Positions 8,092 through 13,978 of a stretch of DNA of 21,150 nucleotides are shown one piece after another. A program made the translations under genes and the position numbers. Every line of letters begins with the position of its first letter. Within the stretch, counting starts at the first letter, position 1. Under the pieces are notes generated by a model that saw nothing but the letters and a program-made list of their open reading frames with translations, searched no databases and was not told the origin of the DNA. This stretch comes from Psychroflexus sp. (lineage in GTDB: Bacteria > Bacteroidota > Bacteroidia > Flavobacteriales > Flavobacteriaceae): the NCBI GenBank assembly GCA_003565575.1, contig PXBV01000087.1, forward strand, positions 1 through 21,150, read 5' to 3'.

Positions 8092-8289
8092 ATGCCTAAA
8101 ATGAAAACCAAATCGAGTGCAAAAAAGCGCTTTAAACTTACTGGAACCGGTAAGATAAAACGTAAACATGCATTCAAAAGTCACATTTTGACTAAAAAGT
8201 CAAAAAAGAGAAAACTGAAGTTAACGCACACAGGTCTTGTAGACAAGGCTGATGAGCATAACATCAAAACTCAACTACGCTTAAAGTAA
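8092..8289 (+). CDS. rpmI: 50S ribosomal protein L35
   Basis: The protein has 65 residues and is very basic, beginning MPKMKTKSSAKKRFKLTGTG, the signature L35 N-terminus. A Lys/Arg-rich middle (HILTKKSKKRKLKL) follows. It is a structural component of the large ribosomal subunit. It lies 26 bases after infC and ahead of rplT, the universal order of this operon. Confidence 0.97.
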   Translation: MPKMKTKSSAKKRFKLTGTGKIKRKHAFKSHILTKKSKKRKLKLTHTGLVDKADEHNIKTQLRLK

Positions 8290-8316
8290 GCAAACTAGGT
8301 TATTATTAATCCATGG

Positions 8317-8352
8317 AGTTAGGCTCATAAAATGTTATTATAACTGCCTACT
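8317..8352 (+). promoter_or_regulatory. Possible hairpin in the rplT leader
   Basis: In the 81-base gap between rpmI and rplT, TAGGC (8320-8324) pairs with GCCTA (8346-8350). It is extended by AG/CT pairs (8317-8318 with 8351-8352) across one bulged base. The 21-base loop contains the palindrome GTTATTATAAC (8334-8344). L20 represses its own operon through leader RNA in other bacteria, so this is a reasonable candidate site. The structure is weak and was not scored thermodynamically. Confidence 0.3.
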
Positions 8353-8370
8353 ACAAAAACACTTTAAATT

Positions 8371-8715
8371 ATGCCAAGATCAACAAATTCTGTAGCTTCT
8401 AGAGCAAGACGGAAAAAAATCATGAAACAAGCCAAAGGTTACTTTGGACGTCGCAAAAACGTTTGGACAGTAGCCAAAAATGCAGTCGAAAAAGCAATGT
8501 TATATGCTTATAGAGACCGCAAGACTAAAAAGAGAAATTTTAGATCACTTTGGATTATAAGAATTAATGCAGCTGCTAGATTACACGGTTTATCTTACTC
8601 TCAATTTATGGGAAAAGTAAAAGCAAACAATATAGATTTAAATAGAAAAGTCCTTGCGGATTTAGCTATGAATAATCCTGAAGCTTTTAAAGCCGTTGTA
8701 GACAAAGTCAAATAA
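8371..8715 (+). CDS. rplT: 50S ribosomal protein L20
   Basis: The protein has 114 residues. It opens MPRSTNSVASRARRKKIMKQAKG and continues with YFGRRKNVWTVAKNAVEKA and LWIIRINAAARLHGLSYSQF, all diagnostic of L20. The protein binds 23S rRNA early in large-subunit assembly. In several bacteria it also binds its own mRNA to repress rpmI-rplT. It is the last gene of the operon and is followed by a strong terminator. Confidence 0.97.
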   Translation: MPRSTNSVASRARRKKIMKQAKGYFGRRKNVWTVAKNAVEKAMLYAYRDRKTKKRNFRSLWIIRINAAARLHGLSYSQFMGKVKANNIDLNRKVLADLAMNNPEAFKAVVDKVK

Positions 8716-8739
8716 ATTCTAACATTTTATCGCAATTAC

Positions 8740-8770
8740 AAAAGCATCTATTGTGAAATAGATGCTTTTT
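8740..8770 (+). terminator. Terminator of the thrS-rplT operon
   Basis: The arms AAAAGCATCTATT (8740-8752) and AATAGATGCTTTT (8757-8769) form a 13-bp stem with a GTGA loop, ending in a T-run. The hairpin lies 25 bases after the rplT stop. Confidence 0.88.
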
Positions 8771-8891
8771 CTATTTTAATGAGTCTTATTACATATTGTG
8801 TCAGTTTGATTTTAATTTAACAGCTTTACTGTGTTTTACTTATAAATTTATAATAAATATTTTTAACTCAAAATTTGAATATTTTGGCTAT

Positions 8892-8899
8892 TAGATTTG
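8892..8899 (+). promoter_or_regulatory. -7 element of the small cysteine-rich gene
   Basis: TAGATTTG is an exact match to TAnnTTTG and lies 26 bases before the TTG start at 8926, predicting a leader of about 20 bases. The -33 element is not clear; the nearest TTTG (8874-8877) is too close. Confidence 0.45.
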
Positions 8900-8925
8900 C
8901 AATTAACTGAAGTAATTGTACAAAC

Positions 8926-9123
8926 TTGGCAGAAAAGACGTTTTGCATTAAACATGGAGTTTTGGTCTCTCATAAATATGCATGTGATCAATTTAATATG
9001 AAAGCAGAATTAAAGAATGGGAGAATTTGCTCTAATTGTAAAAAACACAATACAGACACTTGTGCTCATCCTAGCAAAGCAGCAGAAGGGATGCTATGTG
9101 CATCGTGGGCTCACACTGCCTAA
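8926..9123 (+). CDS. Small cysteine-rich protein of unknown function, TTG start
   Basis: The predicted protein has 65 residues with six cysteines (7, 20, 35, 38, 46, 58), including a CxxC (ICSNCKK) and a C-terminal MLCASWAH. The spacing suggests a small zinc- or metal-binding fold, but I do not recognise a named family. No ATG is available before residue 25. The frame is closed by a TGA at 8908-8910, so TTG at 8926 is the likeliest start. Support for a real gene is its own -7 element, a hairpin terminator 23 bases after the stop, and a composition unlike a random AT-rich ORF. It sits alone between the ribosomal operon and a gene-free stretch. No function is claimed. Confidence 0.6.
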   Translation: MAEKTFCIKHGVLVSHKYACDQFNMKAELKNGRICSNCKKHNTDTCAHPSKAAEGMLCASWAHTA

Positions 9124-9146
9124 TAAGACCAAGAAAAAAAACATTT

Positions 9147-9178
9147 ATACCGGTTTATTTTATGCCGGTATTTTTTTG
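9147..9178 (+). terminator. Terminator after the small cysteine-rich gene
   Basis: ATACCGG (9147-9153) pairs with CCGGTAT (9165-9171) around an 11-base loop, followed by a run of T residues to 9178. It lies 23 bases past the stop of the 65-residue protein. Confidence 0.75.
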
Positions 9179-9179
9179 T

Positions 9180-9580
9180 TCAAAATGCAGTGGTTGTGCT
9201 TCCCCTTGATTGATATTAAGGTTTATCAAGTACTATTTGTTAATTTAATTTTAGCTTATTGAATCTTATGGTATTCATTAACTTATAACTCCATAATTCG
9301 AAATATTAAAAGTAATACCAATTTGACTATTTAACCTTGTTAAGAGAGCGAAATTATTTCTTTCTTATATGAGGCTGTGAATATTCGCAAAGCGAACTCA
9401 CTGTATGTAAATTGTGATTAAGGCAATATATGAGAATGTAAATGAGTTAAATAGCGTCATTTAATGCTTAAATTGGGATAGCATATCAATCAGCAGGTAG
9501 AAATTTGTTTAAAATAATGAAACTAAGGAGAGGCATCGTTCTTTCCATTTACCTTAACGGGATGCACTAAGCAAAGTGTC
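9180..9580. other. Gene-free stretch, no function identified
   Basis: I see no convincing gene in this roughly 400-base AT-rich stretch. All six frames are broken or encode low-complexity peptides. One short frame (about 9470-9570, +) is open for some 30 codons but lacks a start and any recognisable motif. It might be a remnant of an older gene. A small perfect hairpin, TTCGC-AAA-GCGAA, lies at 9384-9396. Confidence 0.5.
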
Positions 9581-9583
9581 TTT

Positions 9584-9637
9584 AAAACAAAAAATCCAAC
9601 CACGTTTGTGATTGGATTTGTAAAGTCGGGGTGGCAG
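9584..9637. repeat. 54-bp direct repeat, copy 1 (tRNA-Pro 3' end plus terminator)
   Basis: This stretch is identical over 54 bases to 9706-9759, 122 bases further on. It contains the last 11 bases of tRNA-Pro (minus strand) and the hairpin terminator downstream of it. Weaker similarity continues to the left: the blocks ending near 9582 and 9705 both contain AACGGGA followed by TGTCT. Confidence 0.9.
9589..9620 (-). terminator. Duplicated tRNA-Pro terminator, distal copy
   Basis: AAATCCAA and TTGGATTT arms pair, and inner CAC/GTG pairs extend the stem across one C-A mismatch around a GTTT loop. On the minus strand a T-run follows. This is the second copy of the tRNA-Pro terminator, carried by the 54-bp repeat. 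Confidence 0.65.
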
Positions 9638-9690
9638 CTCCGAGGCTTCGGAGGAACCTGTGACCTTCCCGTTTTTCTGAACGGGACGGG
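9626..9690 (-). pseudogene. Decayed tRNA-Pro-like fragment (3' half)
   Basis: The segment keeps the 3' acceptor end of tRNA-Pro (9627-9637 identical to 9749-9759). A block matching its T-arm to variable region also remains (9654-9667 versus 9765-9778, 12 of 14 bases). The T-loop is replaced by a perfect 16-base hairpin (9638-9653, CTCCGA/TCGGAG). Where the anticodon arm should be there is another hairpin (TCCCGTT/AACGGGA, 9667-9686). The 5' half is not recognisable, so it cannot form a functional tRNA. It probably arose by duplication of the neighbouring tRNA-Pro. Confidence 0.6.
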
Positions 9691-9705
9691 ACAATCGAAT
9701 GTCTG

Positions 9706-9759
9706 AAAACAAAAAATCCAACCACGTTTGTGATTGGATTTGTAAAGTCGGGGTGGCAG
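9706..9759. repeat. 54-bp direct repeat, copy 2 (at the intact tRNA-Pro)
   Basis: This is the second copy of the 54-base identity. It overlaps the 3' end of the intact tRNA-Pro and includes its terminator hairpin at about 9713-9742. The arrangement resembles the tRNA-3'-end duplications left by integrative elements, but no integrase or element lies between the copies. Confidence 0.9.
9711..9742 (-). terminator. Terminator of tRNA-Pro
   Basis: On the minus strand the tRNA-Pro 3' end is followed by an AAATCCAA...TTGGATTT hairpin and a T-run. The C-A mismatch near the loop is the same as in the distal copy. Confidence 0.7.
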
Positions 9760-9822
9760 GATTCGAACCTGCGACCTCCTGCTCCCAAAGCAGGCGCGAT
9801 GACCGGGCTACGCTACACCCCG
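9748..9822 (-). tRNA. tRNA-Pro (anticodon UGG)
   Basis: On the minus strand the 75-base cloverleaf is complete. The acceptor stem CGGGGTG pairs with CACCCCG and is followed by discriminator A. The anticodon stem CCTGC/GCAGG encloses loop TTTGGGA with anticodon TGG. The T-arm is GCAGG TTCGAAT CCTGC. The CCA tail is not encoded (the next bases are CTT). It lies downstream of tRNA-Ser on the same strand and may share its promoter. Confidence 0.95.
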
Positions 9823-9858
9823 AATTTTTTTCAGTATTCGGAACTGATATTGTTTTGT

Positions 9859-9917
9859 AACCTTGACGGACTTCTCGCTATAGCGGGACGTGATGACTAG
9901 GCTACGCTACACCTCTT
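9859..9917 (-). pseudogene. Decayed tRNA-Pro-like fragment (5' half)
   Basis: Positions 9892-9913 match 20 of 22 bases of the 5' D-arm/acceptor portion of the intact tRNA-Pro (9798-9819). An anticodon-stem-like hairpin, CTCGC-TATA-GCGGG, lies at 9874-9887, and AACCTTGAC at 9859 resembles the T-arm/variable region. The acceptor and T-arm partners are missing, so this is most likely a dead copy lying between tRNA-Ser and tRNA-Pro. Confidence 0.6.
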
Positions 9918-9943
9918 ATTGTAGCTTGTAATATATTTAAAAT

Positions 9944-9967
9944 TTAGATGGGTCTCGCTTCATCTAA
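9944..9967 (-). terminator. Hairpin downstream of tRNA-Ser
   Basis: TTAGATG (9944-9950) pairs with CATCTAA (9961-9967) around a 10-base loop, starting 9 bases past the tRNA-Ser 3' end. The T-run on the minus strand is short, so it could be a weak terminator or a processing signal. Confidence 0.5.
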
Positions 9968-9975
9968 AATATCAG

Positions 9976-10059
9976 CGGAGAGACAGGGACTCGAACCCTG
10001 GCGACGTTTAACCGTCGACAGATTAGCAATCTGCTGCATTACCACTCTGCCACCTCTCC
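9976..10059 (-). tRNA. tRNA-Ser (anticodon GCU)
   Basis: On the minus strand this 84-base gene is a type II tRNA with a long variable arm (GACGGTTAAACGTC). The acceptor GGAGAGG pairs with TCTCTCC and is followed by discriminator G. The anticodon stem GCAGA/TCTGT encloses loop TTGCTAA with anticodon GCT. The T-arm contains GGTTCGAGTCC. CCA is not encoded. A consensus promoter lies 35 bases upstream. Confidence 0.95.
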
Positions 10060-10093
10060 TAAGTAATTTAAGAACTTATTCGTTTTGCGGTTG

Positions 10094-10124
10094 CAAATAT
10101 AACTTCATTTTTGGTTCTGACAAA
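10094..10124 (-). promoter_or_regulatory. Consensus promoter of the tRNA-Ser / tRNA-Pro cluster
   Basis: On the minus strand, TTTG (10124-10121), exactly 19 bases, then TATATTTG (10101-10094) is a full match to the Bacteroidota consensus. The predicted transcript start is near 10088, about 29 bases before the mature tRNA-Ser 5' end. Confidence 0.85.
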
Positions 10125-10162
10125 GCGAAATTAAATTATTTTGAACTTTCTTTTTTGGACTC

Positions 10163-10459
10163 TTATAAATTTTCTTTAAGTCGACTTATTAAGTCATTGG
10201 CTTCCAGTTTTCCACTTTGTCTCCATTGCACTTCCCCTGTTTTATATAAAACATAGGTTGGCAATTTTTTTATTTTAAGTGCGTCTATAATTGGCTTGTT
10301 TTTTTCAGCATCAATTTTAATCAATTTGGCTTTATCACCTAATGCTGCGCTTACATCTTTAAGCTGTTCATGAATGGTGTCACAATCTTCACTCCAGTCT
10401 GCAAAAAAACTAAGCAGTGTGAGCTGCTGTCCATCTATCAATTCTCCAAATTTGATCAT
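10163..10459 (-). CDS. Thioredoxin-fold protein lacking the first active-site cysteine
   Basis: The protein has 98 residues, the size of a minimal thioredoxin. It keeps the FFADW strand before the active site and the cis-proline segment KKLPTYVLYKTG (about 63-74). The usual WCGPC is WSEDC (residues 22-26), so the nucleophilic cysteine is serine and only Cys26 remains. It therefore should not act as a normal disulfide reductase. It might bind partners, form mixed disulfides or be a monothiol variant; this is inference. There is no signal peptide, so it is cytoplasmic. It begins 51 bases after the RND pump stop on the same strand with no terminator between, so it may be the last gene of the efflux transcript. 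Confidence 0.85.
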   Translation of the reverse strand: MIKFGELIDGQQLTLLSFFADWSEDCDTIHEQLKDVSAALGDKAKLIKIDAEKNKPIIDALKIKKLPTYVLYKTGEVQWRQSGKLEANDLISRLKENL

Positions 10460-10510
10460 TGGAATAAAATTTTAATAAATTTAAATAAAAAATATCACTT
10501 TCAATTAAAT

Positions 10511-13500
10511 TTAGTACGATAAGGGTTCTGATTTTGAGGGTTTTTTATATTTTAATTTAGCTCTTGTCACTAGATAAAACATGACTGGGACAATAATCAA
10601 AGTTAAAAATGTTGCAAAAATTAACCCAAAAATTACTGTCCATGCTAAAGGTCCCCAGAAAATTACATTATCTCCACCCACGTAAATGTTTGGCGCGTAG
10701 TCAACGAATAGCCCAAAAAAATCAATATTTAGGCCAACAGCCAAAGGAATAAGACCTAAAACGGTAGTGATGGCTGTTAATAAAACTGGTCTTAAACGTG
10801 ATTTACCACCAGCTACAATTTCTTCAAAATACTGCTGTTTAGTAAGCATTTGCTCATCTTCAATGCCTAATTTTTCTTTTCTGCGGTCTATTAAAATCTG
10901 AGTATAATCTACCAAAACAATGGCGTTGTTAACAACGATTCCTGCTAAGGAGATGATTCCCATCATGGTCATTATAATTACAAAATCCATTTGGAAAATG
11001 CCAAGACCAAAAAGTACCCCTCCAAGGCTTAGTAATACAGCCATCAATATGATAATAGGCTTGGATATTGAATTAAACTGAGCAACAAGAATCAAAAGGA
11101 TACCTCCTACAGCTATAAGTAGAGCTTTTAGCAAGAAATCTAAATTTTCGTCTTGCTTTTCTTGTTCCCCTGTAAATTTAAAATTAATACTTTCATCTAA
11201 ATCAAAATAAGCCAGTTCATTTTCAATTTGATTTACAATTTCATTACCATTATATCCTCCCAAAACATTGGAGTAAACCGTGATGACACGCTTAAAGTTT
11301 TTCCTTTTGATAGAAGAAAAAGTTGCGGTAGGTTCGGTTTCTATCAGTGTAGAGATTGGCGTTTGAATAATTTCACCCTTATTATTTCTGAAGGTAACGG
11401 GTTGATTAAAAATAGCATTTTCATCGTATCTAAATTCATTATTGAATCTTACATTAATCTGGTAATCATCTTTTTCATCTTTATAGGTTGAAGCTTCTTC
11501 TCCAAAAATGGAACGTCTTATAACTTGACCTACTTGTGCGGTAGATATGCCCAGTCTTCCAGCTTTAGCTTTATCCACTCGGATATCTAGTTCGGGTTTA
11601 GACTTATTAATATCGATTTTTAACTCCTCTATACCATCTATACCTGTTTGATTGATGAATTCTCTCATCCGTTCAGCTTCTGCAAGCATCAAATCATAGT
11701 TTTCACCTTTTAATTCAATATTAATGGGATAACCAGCTGGTGGTCCTGCTTCATCTTTTTCGGCAATAATGGAAACACCTGGAAAACCTTTTACAACTTC
11801 TCTTACTTCATCAAGAACAGTACTACTCTTTATGTCTCTTCTTAACTTGAATTCTCTCATAGAAAGGGTCACTTTTCCTCTATGAGGCATTTCATTTACC
11901 TGGCCAGCATCTGTTCTTGGGTTGCCTGAGCCTTTGCCAACTTGAGAGATGGCAGACTCTACCATGAAATTGTAACCGTCTGGGTCTTTATATTTTTCTA
12001 TTGCACCAAAAATGCGGTCTTCAACTTTTTTTGTCAATTCATTGGTTTTGTTGATATCTGTTCCTTCAGGATATTCAATATAGGCCATGATTTGATTAGG
12101 CTGATTGTCTGGAAAAAACAATACCTTAGGTTGTACAATACCAATAAATACAAAGGAGAGAAGTAAAATTGCAATTGTACCAAAGAAAAAGATGTAAGCT
12201 TTACGTTTCTTGAGTGCAAATTTTAGAAATCTTTCATAGAAATTTTCTAAGCGTTTTAAAGACCTAAATTGAAAAAAATAAATGGCCTTAACAAGAACTA
12301 GTTTATAAAGCCAAAGCAATAGTGAGGCTAAAATTACTAGATTTCCTAGACCTCTAAGCCCACCAAGATCTAAAACAAAGCCTAAGCTTAAAAAAATGAT
12401 ACCTATAAAAAAAAGTATTAAGCTCCATCTTAAAACTTGTTTGTTTTGTAATTTCTTTTCTTTTACTTTCATGAATGTGGATGTCAACATAGCATTAATA
12501 ATCAATGCCACAAAAAGAGATGAGCCTAAAACTACAGATAAAGTTATGGGAAAGTAAATCATAAATTTTCCAATGGTTCCTGGCCATAGTCCTAAAGGAA
12601 AAAAAGCAGCTAGAGTAGTGGCCGTGGAAGCTATAATTGGCCAAGCAATTTCACCAACCCCTTGTTTAGCTGCGGCTGTCCTACTCATGCCTTGATCCAT
12701 TAACGAATACACATTTTCTACTACTACAATGCCATTATCTACCAGCATACCAAGACCCATTACTAATCCAAATAAGACCATTGTATTGAGTGTAAAACCG
12801 AGACTTGATAAAATGATAAGCGATAAAAGCATGGACATAGGAATTGCTACTCCTACAAAAAGCGCATTTCTAAAGCCTAAAAAGAACATTAGTACGATGA
12901 TAACAAGTAAAACCCCAAAAATGATATTGTTTACTAAGTCATTTACTTGATTTTCGGTTTTGATAGACTGATCATTGGATAAGCTGATGTTGAGGGCCTC
13001 AGGGAAATAGTTGGATTGCTCGTTTTCAACTATGAGCTTAATTTCTTCAATAGCCTCTATCATGTTTTTGCCTGCACGTTTTTTTATGTCTAGCATAACT
13101 ACGGGTCTGCCATAATCTCTTGCAAAAGTGGTAGCATCTTTGGTTTTGAAATTGACTTCTGCAATGTCTCTCAAATAAATTTCCCCTCCATCATCTTTAA
13201 TCACAATATCATTGAGTTCTCCAGGATGATCAATTTCTCCAAGTATTCTAATGTTTTTTTCAAAACCATTTGATTTTATGTTTCCTCCAGAAATTGTTTT
13301 GTTTTCATTTCTGATGCTATTTATGATGTCATCAAAACTGACTTGCATTGCAGCCATTTTAAAGATATCCACGGCTACTTCTACTTCTTTATCATCTACA
13401 CCTCTTACAGTGGCTTCTTTAATTTGAGGCAAAAGCTCAATTCTATCTTGTAAATATTCAGCGTAATCTTTTAGTTGCTGGATATTGAAATTTCCAGTAA

Positions 13501-13975
13501 AACTTATATTCAAAATAGGAAATTCTTCAGAAATATTAAGATCAAACACATTGGGTTCTACTTTGGCACCGTTGTCTAGGGTGGGCCACGTAGTTTCAGA
13601 CTTTACTTGGTCTACCTTGTCTTTGATAAGCTGTTTAGCGTCTTGCACTGCAACATCTTCTTCAAACTCTATAATCACCATAGAGTAGTCTTGCATGGTT
13701 GTAGAAGTGATCTCTCGAACCCCTTTTACGTCTTTAAACTCCTCTTCTAAAGGCTCTGTGATGAATTTTTCAAGATCCTCCACGGAGGTGCCAGGTTCTA
13801 CTGAACTTACATAAATTTTAGTCTCTATGATTTCTGGAAAGTCTTCTCGTGGCATATTATAATAGGACATAATACCGCCAATCAAAATAATAGCAATAAT
13901 GACATAGACCGTCATCTTGTTATCTATGGCCCAAGAAGATATGCCAAATTCTTTGTAAGTGTTTTTCTTTGCCAT
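10511..13975 (-). CDS. RND-family efflux pump inner-membrane permease (AcrB-like)
   Basis: The protein has 1154 residues, about 100 longer than AcrB. TM1 is at 22-38, with a first periplasmic porter domain to about 345 and TM2-TM6 at about 349-500. A second periplasmic loop spans about 613-945, and the last five helices run from about 948 to 1137. Between TM6 and TM7 the usual cytoplasmic helix is enlarged and holds two additional hydrophobic stretches (about 515-536 and 544-567). At the proton-relay sites TM4 reads GMLVDNGIVVVEN (Asp413, Asn414) and TM10 reads GIVVNNAIVLVDY (Asn1016). In AcrB these positions are Asp-Asp and Lys. The pump works with the adaptor (3-base gap upstream) and TolC-like channel in the same operon. 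The substrate cannot be predicted. Confidence 0.93.
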   Translation of the reverse strand: MAKKNTYKEFGISSWAIDNKMTVYVIIAIILIGGIMSYYNMPREDFPEIIETKIYVSSVEPGTSVEDLEKFITEPLEEEFKDVKGVREITSTTMQDYSMVIIEFEEDVAVQDAKQLIKDKVDQVKSETTWPTLDNGAKVEPNVFDLNISEEFPILNISFTGNFNIQQLKDYAEYLQDRIELLPQIKEATVRGVDDKEVEVAVDIFKMAAMQVSFDDIINSIRNENKTISGGNIKSNGFEKNIRILGEIDHPGELNDIVIKDDGGEIYLRDIAEVNFKTKDATTFARDYGRPVVMLDIKKRAGKNMIEAIEEIKLIVENEQSNYFPEALNISLSNDQSIKTENQVNDLVNNIIFGVLLVIIVLMFFLGFRNALFVGVAIPMSMLLSLIILSSLGFTLNTMVLFGLVMGLGMLVDNGIVVVENVYSLMDQGMSRTAAAKQGVGEIAWPIIASTATTLAAFFPLGLWPGTIGKFMIYFPITLSVVLGSSLFVALIINAMLTSTFMKVKEKKLQNKQVLRWSLILFFIGIIFLSLGFVLDLGGLRGLGNLVILASLLLWLYKLVLVKAIYFFQFRSLKRLENFYERFLKFALKKRKAYIFFFGTIAILLLSFVFIGIVQPKVLFFPDNQPNQIMAYIEYPEGTDINKTNELTKKVEDRIFGAIEKYKDPDGYNFMVESAISQVGKGSGNPRTDAGQVNEMPHRGKVTLSMREFKLRRDIKSSTVLDEVREVVKGFPGVSIIAEKDEAGPPAGYPINIELKGENYDLMLAEAERMREFINQTGIDGIEELKIDINKSKPELDIRVDKAKAGRLGISTAQVGQVIRRSIFGEEASTYKDEKDDYQINVRFNNEFRYDENAIFNQPVTFRNNKGEIIQTPISTLIETEPTATFSSIKRKNFKRVITVYSNVLGGYNGNEIVNQIENELAYFDLDESINFKFTGEQEKQDENLDFLLKALLIAVGGILLILVAQFNSISKPIIILMAVLLSLGGVLFGLGIFQMDFVIIMTMMGIISLAGIVVNNAIVLVDYTQILIDRRKEKLGIEDEQMLTKQQYFEEIVAGGKSRLRPVLLTAITTVLGLIPLAVGLNIDFFGLFVDYAPNIYVGGDNVIFWGPLAWTVIFGLIFATFLTLIIVPVMFYLVTRAKLKYKKPSKSEPLSY

Positions 13976-13978
13976 GAA

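Noticed and set aside
9017..9262. Plus-strand open frame of 81 codons
   Set aside because: It overlaps the cysteine-rich gene in another frame and runs through that gene's terminator; the terminator fits the 9123 stop instead.
9380..9580. Possible transposase remnant or repeat in the gene-free region
   Set aside because: A short open stretch of about 30 codons has no start, no recognisable motif and no inverted-repeat ends; too little to call.
9582..9788. Minus-strand open frame of 68 codons across the tRNA-Pro region, containing the peptide GRRFESCHP
   Set aside because: It runs through a tRNA gene and its duplicated terminator. Such peptides are well-known artefacts of translating tRNA sequence.
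9948..10256. Plus-strand open frame of 102 codons
   Set aside because: It overlaps tRNA-Ser antisense, the tRNA promoter and the 3' end of the thioredoxin-like gene, and its protein has no coherent composition.
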